This document shows, in pieces, positions 17,795 to 26,118 of a DNA stretch of 64,000 nt. A program made the position numbers and the translations under genes. How positions within the stretch are numbered: position 1 is the first letter of the stretch; every line of letters starts with the position of its first letter. Origin of the DNA: Paraburkholderia tropica. Lineage in GTDB: Bacteria; Pseudomonadota; Gammaproteobacteria; Burkholderiales; Burkholderiaceae. The notes below the pieces were generated by a model. It was not told the origin of the DNA. It made no database searches and worked only from the letters and a program-made list of their open reading frames with translations. Location: NCBI RefSeq assembly GCF_914484835.1, contig NZ_CAJZAR010000083.1:1-64000 (forward strand). The letters run 5' to 3'.

Positions 17795-19240
17795 ATGGAC
17801 GACGAAAACCCCGATACTCACCAGACGCTCCGTGCAAAATTCATCGGCCTCTGGCGCCGCGCGCAACAGCTCCCCAGCTTGAGTCTACTGAACACAGACA
17901 CTCTCTCCGCCTGGGCTCGCGAGGCCGGACTCGACGTCCAAGAAGTGACGGAAAAAAAAGTAGGACCTTTCCGCCCGATTCCAGTGGTCACGCTCACCGT
18001 CGCAGGCAAGTCAGCATATTTCCCAACGGTATCCGCAACCGACGACCCCGACTGGCTGGCTAGCAAGAAGGCGCACGACCGGGTTGCTGCAATCTGGTCG
18101 AAAGCGGAATGGTTCGAACCGCTTTGGGTTCCCCGAGGGCAAATCTGGACTTTGTTGGAAGCTGTCGAGCACCGCTCAAGTGAGGACGTGATTAAGCAGT
18201 TCGACTACCACACTTCAACGATTTACACGCTTGCTTTCCAGGCAACGTGCATCGCACAACTTATCTCAAAATCTCGCACTCTTGCTCCCTTCTACCCGAT
18301 TGTTCGTGAAGCATATCTCGCCTTCTATGCTGGCAATCGTGCCTCCAGCATTGCAGCACTTATGCCCGTCATGGAAGGCGCGCTCAGGCGCATAGCGACG
18401 GAAACAGGAAGCCCTTCAATCGCGACTCGTATCGACCGCGCAATCGACCGAGCATGTGACCGGGCGGCCCGCATTCATTTCGACCACAACTGGGTGCCGC
18501 CGGAATACACTACTCCGGAATACCTATATGGCCAAGACGAACGAGTCTTTGTCTTCGAGACCTTCCGCCGATGGTTGAAGAATGTGCTCTATCGAAATAC
18601 AGAAACATATGAAGGTGTGACGTGGCTCAATCGACACATGTTTGCCCACGGCACCTCGACTGATTGGGCAAACGACGGAAACTTCCGGCGCCTCATCGTC
18701 GCGCTCGCCACGTTCGGTGTCATCGAATCTTGGCACGACGAAAGCAATGCCGTGTCTCTGTTTCTGCCGGCGATGAACGACGACAGCATTCTCCTTTGGC
18801 ATCAAGCCCAACTTCAGATGCAGGCCCAACATGTGCTCAGGTTGCTCGAACAGAGGAACTATCAGACCCACGGGCAAATCGTTCCTCCAAGGCCCACAGA
18901 CGATGGTGTGCTCCTACGCAAAGCACAGCTCATGGACGAATGCATTAAGGATTTGGTTCGACCACTGAGGAATGCTGGTTGGGCAGTCGAAGTCGGCGAG
19001 CCAGACGAGCAAGCGCTGCAACTGAAAGTCATCGCCAAGAGTGGCAGTGAAGAGATACAGGTGGGCCTGCTCTTCTTTTGTGCTACCGACAATGCGGTCT
19101 ACCAGGAACTAGCGAAAAGTTGCAAGGCGATTCTTTACCTTGGACCGCCGCACAAGCAGGAGGAGTTCGCTCGCGGCATCAATGTTCACGTCGGCCCTGT
19201 CGCCGGGTGGCAGCCACCGCGTGCGGCCGAGCAATCGTAA
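17795..19240 (+). CDS. Unrecognised 481-aa protein with a HEPN-like Rx4H motif
   Basis: I do not recognise the family. The N-terminal 100 residues are mixed alpha/beta. The middle is helical (EAYLAFYAGNRASSIAALMPVMEGALRRIA), leading to VTWLNRHMFAHGTS, in which R280 and H285 fit the R-x4-6-H signature of HEPN ribonucleases; the HG end also occurs in abortive-infection-type proteins. The last 100 residues (MDECIKDLVRPLRNAGWAVEVGEP...QVGLLFFCATDNAVYQEL) look like a small alpha/beta domain with an acidic or nucleotide-binding role. It follows kptA by 199 bp on the same strand and precedes the large membrane-protein gene. The start is ATG 17795; no strong ribosome binding site is seen. An RNase function is only a suggestion from one motif. 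Confidence 0.7.
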   Translation: MDDENPDTHQTLRAKFIGLWRRAQQLPSLSLLNTDTLSAWAREAGLDVQEVTEKKVGPFRPIPVVTLTVAGKSAYFPTVSATDDPDWLASKKAHDRVAAIWSKAEWFEPLWVPRGQIWTLLEAVEHRSSEDVIKQFDYHTSTIYTLAFQATCIAQLISKSRTLAPFYPIVREAYLAFYAGNRASSIAALMPVMEGALRRIATETGSPSIATRIDRAIDRACDRAARIHFDHNWVPPEYTTPEYLYGQDERVFVFETFRRWLKNVLYRNTETYEGVTWLNRHMFAHGTSTDWANDGNFRRLIVALATFGVIESWHDESNAVSLFLPAMNDDSILLWHQAQLQMQAQHVLRLLEQRNYQTHGQIVPPRPTDDGVLLRKAQLMDECIKDLVRPLRNAGWAVEVGEPDEQALQLKVIAKSGSEEIQVGLLFFCATDNAVYQELAKSCKAILYLGPPHKQEEFARGINVHVGPVAGWQPPRAAEQS

Positions 19241-19603
19241 TCGGCGAATTCACGCGGCTTTGAATCGCTGTGCGACGGGCTGCCTCCCGAGCGCGTCGTC
19301 ATTCGCGAGCCTGATGCTATGTTATCCAGAAAACGCTCTTGCGTTAAACAGCGGAGCAGCAAATATGCCCATCTCGCACTGGCTAACGCTGTGTTCGAGT
19401 GCCGCTACTCATATAAAAAGATGGGCACTCGCAGCCTCACCGGGAAACGCACCGGCCCCATGTCACAGCCTGCGAAAGAAGAAGGGCTTTTCGATGGACT
19501 CAGAATTGGCCGCACCGCTCGCCCATATCGAACTCCGGCCGGATTAAAATCTCAAATACCGGCAGTCACTAGAGCGACATAATCAGAATACCAGGGGAAA
19601 ATC
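19241..19603 (+). other. Intergenic region, no gene seen
   Basis: The 363 bp between the 481-aa and 1105-aa genes show only short frames without family resemblance. An 87-codon plus frame from 19319 is very basic (MLSRKRSCVKQRSSK) and has no convincing start signal. A promoter for the membrane-protein gene may lie here. Confidence 0.35.
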
Positions 19604-22600
19604 TTGCTTGGAAGGCTTTTGACGTTATTACCCGCATGGGTTACGGGAAGAATCGAGCCTCGGGCCCGGAGACAGGTTCGTTCGTGGACCAAAGGCAACG
19701 TTACCTTGAGGACGTTGCGATACGGTTGGCTTCGGCGCATCCTTATCTGGGGTTCCGACCGACCTTTCGTGTCCGCGACTTGCAGTTTTGCAGTTGCTCT
19801 TGCCATCGCATACGCAACAAGCATACAGAAGCTTAAGCAACTTTGGCATCTGCCTCCGCCCCCTTTGCGCGAGGGTTTCGACTTGGGCGCATACACTGGT
19901 GTGCCATGGAGCGTTCAAGCGACGCTCGTTGCACTTGTCTATCCCATTGTCCTCGCCTTCATAGCATTGATGCTGCAGCGGAAAGCGTACTCAACGGTCG
20001 CGTTACGCGCGTACGTACTCGACTCTGCAATCGCTCCTGCAGGTGCAAGTTCCGTTGGCCTGCTTGTACTGATGGGGGCTGAATACTTTGCGACGCCGTA
20101 CATTACACCGGACGCTGTAGCGCCATGGATGGCCCCTCTGCTAGTGACCAACGGCGTGTGGTTACTCATCAATGTTTCGCTCACTGGCTTCTTTCTGAGC
20201 CGAACAATTCGGTACATTCAGGAGGAAGAGCAGCAACACGTCTTTACACGCGTCGCTGTCGATGTGGCTCTCCGGTCCGAGTTAACGTCATCCGTCAAAC
20301 AACACTTATTCCTCGACGCACCGCAGTCTGAATGGAATTTTCCCAGGTTCAGCCTGAGCAACAATGACGGTCCTCAAGTCGTTATTTATCCGCTTAACTC
20401 TGGCGCAGTCGCCGCAACGCGCCGGATAAGAGGAAACGCTATCCTTCAGGATGTTCATCTCCACATCCTTCATTATGTTGCCCACAGATGGAACCGACGT
20501 GCTCTCGTGATGACGAGCGGGCATCAAAAAGTGCCACGACTAATTTTTCCAGCAAGAATCGGCCAGACGTACTCGGGCAAAGTAGACCTTTGCCTCATCG
20601 AGAACGGCCCGGCTCTCACATTTATCGAAAGGCTGCTCGTCAGAATTGCATTTGACTACCGGAACTCAAGGCCAACAGCGCTATCACTATCCACCAAAAG
20701 GATGCTAGAGGAAATCGGTCATGAAGTAACAAGTGTGGCCGAACAAGGCCGGTTCAATGCCGCGCAGGAACATTTGACCACGATGCTTCAGCTTCACAAG
20801 AAGTTGTTGCTCGCATGCTCGTCTGATACCAACGGCGAATTAGAAAACATCGCCGTCATTACTGAGACGTCGAACACGTGGAATTCCACTACCTTCGAGC
20901 AAAGCTGGTTGTCGCCATATCGCGATATTGCTCGCACCGCCGTAAATTGTCTCGAAGATGACCCTAGTCTTTTTCGAAAGCTGGCTTACGTCCCGGCTAG
21001 TCTCGCTAGTGCATTGCCCGCGCGACCCGAAAAGCTTGTAATTGACGCTCAAAACGTCGGCACACACCTGATGTATCAACTCGCGGCATGGTGGACACGC
21101 AAGGCGGACGCAAGTTTGCCGCCCGGCTCGATGTTCTCCGGAAAGCTTCCTGCGCCCCTTAGCAAAGTCTATGAAGGAGCAATCGTAGATTTCATCGGCC
21201 ACTGGGGTCATTTGAGAGTGAAGACTCCGACACCCGAAAAATCAGGTAACGAGGTCGTTTGGCAATCTCTAAAATCCAAGATACTCGTTTACGCCGCACA
21301 TATTGATAATTGCGCTCGCCTGTTCCTTCAAGCTGTCGCCAGAGGCGACGACACGGGTTCGGAATGGTTACTCGATAACTTCATCAAATGGTGGGGCAAT
21401 CAGCATCAAGAGTTGAACTTTTCGCACATAAAAGATGACTATCGTGTTCGCCATGCAACTTTGAACTTGGCGACAATGACTTGGCCAGAAGCTCAAGAAT
21501 TCCTATGGGACGGAAGTGAGCAAATCAACGTGTCGTTCGCTGAGCAAGCCCTAAACCTTGCGCTACGAAGATACTGGGAAGGCATACGGCTATTTCTCAT
21601 CTTAGCTCTTATCCGAAACGCGGGTGAAACACCGACGACGGAAACTCGAGAGCTTAAATATGCTGCGGCAATCATTCAGGGCACTCCTCAAAGGCGCGGT
21701 GCTCGCGTAGATGCTTGGAAGCTAGACTCTGTGGACAGCGCCACCACTTCGCTGCTAAGTCACCTATATGGCGTGAACACAGACCTCGAAAGACTAGACG
21801 ATTTTTCTGAAAGCCTGGATAGGAACCGCGACCAGCAAATGGTATCGGGCTGGATTTATAGCTGGTCAGGTATGCCGCAATCGCTTGAAACAATGACGCG
21901 CGAAGTCGGTATCTTGCTAGCATCACTATCAGCTTCGCGCAATTTATCGATTGCCTCAAGCAAGCGCCAGATAGAACAGTGGTGGAGCGATATCGATAAG
22001 CTCGAAAACGTATCTCGCTTTTTGAAAGACCTGCGTCGGGAGGTACTTGGCGCCGCATTTTCTCCCGCAAATAGCGTTATCGCGGCGCTAGAGGGCCATC
22101 TGTTGAACGAACATAGGCCACGCGCTGGCCGGGGTCGCGTTGCGCGGGTGGCGCGTCAACTGGTCAAGGTCGCAATCCACGAGCGACGTCTGACGCTACG
22201 TGCAACTTCCTTGTCCGAGCACAAGGTGGCCGCACTCAAAGCGCTCCTCGAGGAAACGACCTTCGACACTTCGCACCTTCCAAGGCCCGTCAAGAGGCTT
22301 CGTTTCGCACGAGTACCTGACTTCTTAGCGACAATTTATCGATTCGATGACGAAAAGAAACACTACCTAGTGAACGTCGGAGACGCACCAAGCGAGGCTC
22401 TTGCGAAAGCTATCGGGGAGAGCATCCGGACGCAGTTGGTCAAAAATGCGTTCGCTGAACTTGCGACACGGTTGAACCTCGAGCCAGCTAACGACCCTAA
22501 TCTCCCTGCACTACATGATGCATCCGATGTCGAAGCGCGTGATTTTATAGGGAAACTTGCTGGAAAATGCGAGGCGATTCGCGATACCGGACGGACTCCA

Positions 22601-22921
22601 ATCGTTCTTGCGGGCCACGGCGCGCCAAGAAGCTATTTTGACCCATATAGGTGGGGAGACGCTGCGTGGCAGCGGCCGCTACCTGCGCACGTCTCTATAC
22701 AGCCGACAAAAGGAGGTGATGATGGCTATACGCAAATCAACGGGGTTCCGGTATTCGACTTCGATACTCCCAATGAAGACTGCTACGTCGTGCCGAGCGA
22801 TTTGCTAAGCACTTTGACCGTTGCTGGCAACGATGGCTCCTCTGCGTTGGCAGTTGAATGGGCAGAGAAGAACGAGTCACAGCTCCGATTCACTGTCAGC
22901 GTCCGGGCGGTGTTTTCCTGA
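19604..22921 (+). CDS. Large unrecognised membrane protein, four N-terminal TM segments
   Basis: The 1105-aa protein has hydrophobic helices at about 55-74, 103-124, 141-163 and 174-199, then a soluble region of roughly 900 residues that is probably cytoplasmic. I find no Walker motifs, no clear nuclease motif and no known signature. The soluble part contains repeated helical stretches rich in Trp (TWPEAQEFLWDG, QIEQWWSDIDKL) and a C-terminal domain with VLAGHGAPRSYF. The start is TTG 19604 with AGGGG 7 nt upstream. Codon use is less GC-rich than the flanking chromosome, matching the island. Large membrane proteins with soluble sensor parts are common among phage-defence effectors, but here this is inference from position only. 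Confidence 0.8.
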   Translation: MLGRLLTLLPAWVTGRIEPRARRQVRSWTKGNVTLRTLRYGWLRRILIWGSDRPFVSATCSFAVALAIAYATSIQKLKQLWHLPPPPLREGFDLGAYTGVPWSVQATLVALVYPIVLAFIALMLQRKAYSTVALRAYVLDSAIAPAGASSVGLLVLMGAEYFATPYITPDAVAPWMAPLLVTNGVWLLINVSLTGFFLSRTIRYIQEEEQQHVFTRVAVDVALRSELTSSVKQHLFLDAPQSEWNFPRFSLSNNDGPQVVIYPLNSGAVAATRRIRGNAILQDVHLHILHYVAHRWNRRALVMTSGHQKVPRLIFPARIGQTYSGKVDLCLIENGPALTFIERLLVRIAFDYRNSRPTALSLSTKRMLEEIGHEVTSVAEQGRFNAAQEHLTTMLQLHKKLLLACSSDTNGELENIAVITETSNTWNSTTFEQSWLSPYRDIARTAVNCLEDDPSLFRKLAYVPASLASALPARPEKLVIDAQNVGTHLMYQLAAWWTRKADASLPPGSMFSGKLPAPLSKVYEGAIVDFIGHWGHLRVKTPTPEKSGNEVVWQSLKSKILVYAAHIDNCARLFLQAVARGDDTGSEWLLDNFIKWWGNQHQELNFSHIKDDYRVRHATLNLATMTWPEAQEFLWDGSEQINVSFAEQALNLALRRYWEGIRLFLILALIRNAGETPTTETRELKYAAAIIQGTPQRRGARVDAWKLDSVDSATTSLLSHLYGVNTDLERLDDFSESLDRNRDQQMVSGWIYSWSGMPQSLETMTREVGILLASLSASRNLSIASSKRQIEQWWSDIDKLENVSRFLKDLRREVLGAAFSPANSVIAALEGHLLNEHRPRAGRGRVARVARQLVKVAIHERRLTLRATSLSEHKVAALKALLEETTFDTSHLPRPVKRLRFARVPDFLATIYRFDDEKKHYLVNVGDAPSEALAKAIGESIRTQLVKNAFAELATRLNLEPANDPNLPALHDASDVEARDFIGKLAGKCEAIRDTGRTPIVLAGHGAPRSYFDPYRWGDAAWQRPLPAHVSIQPTKGGDDGYTQINGVPVFDFDTPNEDCYVVPSDLLSTLTVAGNDGSSALAVEWAEKNESQLRFTVSVRAVFS

Positions 22922-23286
22922 TTTAAGCAGCGACGGGCCGAGCGGCGTCTGTCGTCGGCCAAATCGCCACTACAGGCCACGCGCCATCGGCGGTCATGCA
23001 GCGGCGCGCCCACGCAAGCGGTCGCGAACGTGACTGCCGAGAGCAGGCGTTGCAGGAACGAAGCTTCGCAAGGAATATGAGGACCAATCTGCGGGGTGCA
23101 GCATACTCCTGCTATCGTCTCCGATGACAACGGCACGCGATTGTCTCTTGGGGTACCCGGGCCCCGACGCCTAATCGAAACCGGAACCACCGTTGCTCGA
23201 CTCTGTCATCCCGATGCAGGCAAACAAGGTGTTCGAGACGACGTCTTGGACGTCGGCGCCTCCTTCGCGCAGGGCGAGCGCGATGT
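22922..23286. other. Intergenic region with a short decayed frame
   Basis: No intact gene is seen in these 365 bp. On the minus strand (about 23315-23168) a 48-codon frame without a start reads like a protein fragment (LNIALALREGGADVQDVVSN, then TLFACIGMTESS). It may be the tail of a lost gene. The rest shows nothing. Confidence 0.35.
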
Positions 23287-23535
23287 TTAGCGGTTGAAAT
23301 CTAGCTTTAGCTGAACGCTAGTTAGTTCCGGAGCCGCATCCGTGGTATCAGGAAACACACAGGAGTATTCAGTCGGCTTGCAATTTCCGGCGCGCTCACC
23401 GTCATACATCGGCGGCTCTGGACAACTGGTGCAGTATTCAGGGCAATCCAAGCAATACGGATACTTTCCCGTGTTTTCATCGACCTGTGGCTCGCCGAAC
23501 TCGGGAGCCATTTTCCTTCGACGGCTGTCGTTCAT
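23287..23535 (-). CDS. Small cysteine-rich hypothetical protein
   Basis: The 82-aa frame starts at ATG 23535 and has a cysteine cluster YCLDCPEYCTSCPEPP plus NCKPTEYSC further on, six cysteines in all. The rest is acidic and polar, with no signal peptide. The spacing suggests metal binding, but I know no family with this pattern. It lies between the membrane-protein gene and the recombinase module and reads in the same direction as the latter. A weak GGGG lies upstream. It could be a spurious frame. Confidence 0.4.
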   Translation of the reverse strand: MNDSRRRKMAPEFGEPQVDENTGKYPYCLDCPEYCTSCPEPPMYDGERAGNCKPTEYSCVFPDTTDAAPELTSVQLKLDFNR

Positions 23536-23720
23536 ACGGATACCCCAGTTCTCGTTCTCTCAGCGTCGGAACGCCTAGTCCACGCTCCGCGCAAAGCTAT
23601 GGTCTAGGCACCGTGGCGCAACTGCATAGGGAGCGTAGGCGACCGGAACTGAATTTGAAAGGGGACATTGAAACCAGCAATGCGGGCCACTGTGCGACTC
23701 TAACAAAGGCATGCATGCTT

Positions 23721-24104
23721 CTATTGCCGCGGCCGCAATGGCAGTACGTTGCCGCCCTCGAGCGCGGCGAGCTTCTTCTTTAGCTCGTAGTTTTCGAAAA
23801 GCAACGATGCTTCCCTCGCGAGAGCCGCATCGAGCTTCTGTTGCAGCTCGGTCTCGCTATCCTTCGCCCGTGCAAGTCTCTCTTTGTCGGGATTTCGTTC
23901 CTTCGCCGCTCGCACAGCTGCGGCACGAATTGCAACGATGAGGTCTGCGAATACCGCACGCGATTTCTTTATGCTACCTTTACTCCTGCCCGCCTCAAGC
24001 GCAACTGCATCATTGGATATTTTGCTACCGTTTGGTACGCGAATACATCTTCCCTTCACAAGACGCTCTAACGCTTCATAGTACTCGCCTAGGGTATCGC
24101 TCAT
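23721..24104 (-). CDS. TnpC-like accessory protein of the recombinase module
   Basis: The 127-aa protein has an N-terminal helical part (SDTLGEYYEALERLVKGRCIRV), a segment resembling a helix-turn-helix (ISNDAVALEAGRSKGSIKKSR), and a long coiled coil (RLARAKDSETELQQKLDAAL, then ASLLFENYELKKKLAALEGG). Size, position as last gene, and coiled coil match TnpC of Tn554-type elements, which is not a recombinase but helps set the orientation or efficiency of the reaction. Its ATG overlaps the stop of recombinase 3 (ATGA), so its translation is probably coupled to that of the frameshifted gene upstream. Confidence 0.7.
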   Translation of the reverse strand: MSDTLGEYYEALERLVKGRCIRVPNGSKISNDAVALEAGRSKGSIKKSRAVFADLIVAIRAAAVRAAKERNPDKERLARAKDSETELQQKLDAALAREASLLFENYELKKKLAALEGGNVLPLRPRQ

Positions 24105-26118
24105 CGCATACCCTTTGCTATCTGCTTACGCCCCCTTTCGCGCGCTGCCCGGAGAACCTCGAGGTCAGCCATTTCGGTTCTATACTCCACCGAATTCGGG
24201 GAAAGCTTCTTAACGAAGTTCTCTTGAGCGGAGATGACTCGTTCAAGTTTTGGAAGGCTGCAAACGAGGTGCCTGCAATCCTCTTTCAGGCATCCAAAAT
24301 TCAAAAGTCGGATAGCTGGTTGGTAGCATTCGCCTACTCGAGTGCATCCACCTACAAGCGTCTCGGTATACGAAATTTGACCCAATCGGAACATCGTCAT
24401 TGTTTCTTCGCGCTCGTCGGCAACTTCCACCTCGCTTGACGATACCCGATGTCGCATCCATGCGACGTGCCCCCCGAAAAGCGGTTCGTCTAATTTCCGC
24501 AATTTTAGATAGCTGAGTCCGGAAGACTCAGCACGCGTCTCCTGCCATTCGACTCCAAAATGGTCCCTGACATCGCCAATGAAATTCCGTGCGAACATCG
24601 AACCTCGGGCGTAATAACGCGACATCTCCTCCGTTAGATGTTGCAACTGCATCTTTAAGGACTGTAACGATACCAAGCCAGACCTTTGCGCATATAAAGC
24701 CAAAGAGCGACGAAACTGATGTGTCGTCAGATGCCACATCTTTCCTACAACGAAGTCCTCCTCCGAACGCCACGCCCGATGTGGGTCAACCTCCTCCAAC
24801 TCTCGGATATCTTCGTCCTCTAATATAGGAGAGATTCTTTCCAGCAACTGCGGGAACCGATAGAGTTGGCCTAATCCAGGAGAGTAAGCCTCTCTTGAGG
24901 GCCTACGAGCGCCACCGCCGAAACCAAAATATCCGCTTGAGATGAAAAGCGGAAAATCGTACTGCCCCCTTCCCGATAATTCTGGAGATACCTCCAACAG
25001 AACATATATCGTTTCGGCTATTTTTTTGCGAGAGTGATTGCACGATAACCTGATTCATTCGTAACCCATTTAGCTTTTTTTGATTCGCCGCCACTGAATT
25101 TTGTGGTGCGTCCGTTTATGATGTAATGGATTCCACCTCGAACCTGAATTTTTTCGATGCAGTTATAATGCAATAAATTAACTTCACCTATCCGAATTCC
25201 AGAAAAAGCTTGAATTACCATCCTCAGGACCATCTGAGCTTCACCAAGCATGGCAGACAGACTTCCGACAGACAGACACCTATAACGTCGCCGGAAAACA
25301 TCAAATGTCGACGCAGTTAATAACCCCTTCAAATCCTCTTCCTGTGGCTTTTGCTCACTCATTTTCCGACTGATTTTGTATTGATGAGCCGGACTTCTCC
25401 CAAGGGCTGGATTTTTCGCGCATTCTAATGCGACACGCAAAATTTCGTCACCTATCACATCCCACTCGACCATCTCACGAATTAGTGAAACTAAAACCAA
25501 AGAATACACCCTTGTAGGCATCGGTGGATGTTGATTATTTTTCTCTCTCCACTTTTTTATAGCCAATCTCAAAAAAGCAGTATCTTTATAGCCAACAACA
25601 GAAAACCCCAGCCATCCTGTCCGGCAACATCTTATATTTCTTAATAATCCACCCAAAAATTGAAGTGCCCATCCTGGGCACATCGAATTAACAAATTTCC
25701 GCAGCAATCTCGCATTCGAAAAAACGTCGCTCAACGAAGCCTCAATTCTATCTGCGAACCCAGCAATTAATTGTAGAACTGAATTCATAGTTGCAAGGGT
25801 AGATATTTTCATAGGTCGCCCCTTGCGCATATAGATAAATGCAAAAACCAAAAATCTCACTTCTCTGCTTAATTTTAATTGATTTTCAGTTGGATTGTCT
25901 CCATCCCATAATTTGAAATAAAAATTCAACGCCCTATTCTCTAGGCTGTATATAGAAAAATCCCAAACGATGTCACCAAATCTTGAAGCCGCCTTTCCAT
26001 CACGTCCCCTCGACATAACAAAATCATCGTCCGGACGAGAGTCATTTTGAAGATTGCAAATTACTTGAAAATCCGCACCAATCTCGAAGTCAATATTTGG
26101 GTAAAGTTTATTTTTCAA
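24101..26118 (-). CDS. Third tyrosine recombinase, joined by a -1 frameshift
   Basis: Two frames together make one recombinase. The first (26118-25018, TTG start) gives 366 residues and contains the first catalytic arginine in AFSGIRIGEVNLLHY. It then ends at TAG. The second frame (ending at 24101) continues after a -1 shift and holds H-x-x-R in LTTHQFRRSLALYAQ and the final LQHLTEEMSRYYARG, where H and Y fit the last catalytic residues. Together they give about 672 aa. The shift point is seven A followed directly by the stop, a perfect slippery heptamer, so the protein may be made by programmed -1 frameshifting. The alternative is a simple indel in a homopolymer, natural or from sequencing. 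Start and stop overlap the neighbouring genes by 4 nt. Confidence 0.65.
25018..25027 (-). promoter_or_regulatory. Slippery heptamer A AAA AAA plus stop codon
   Basis: On the minus strand the zero frame reads GCA AAA AAA TAG, so A_AAA_AAA fits the X_XXY_YYZ rule for -1 frameshifting, with the stop as the next codon. Slipping one base gives ATA GCC GAA, the frame that completes the recombinase. A downstream stimulatory structure was not identified by eye. Confidence 0.5.
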
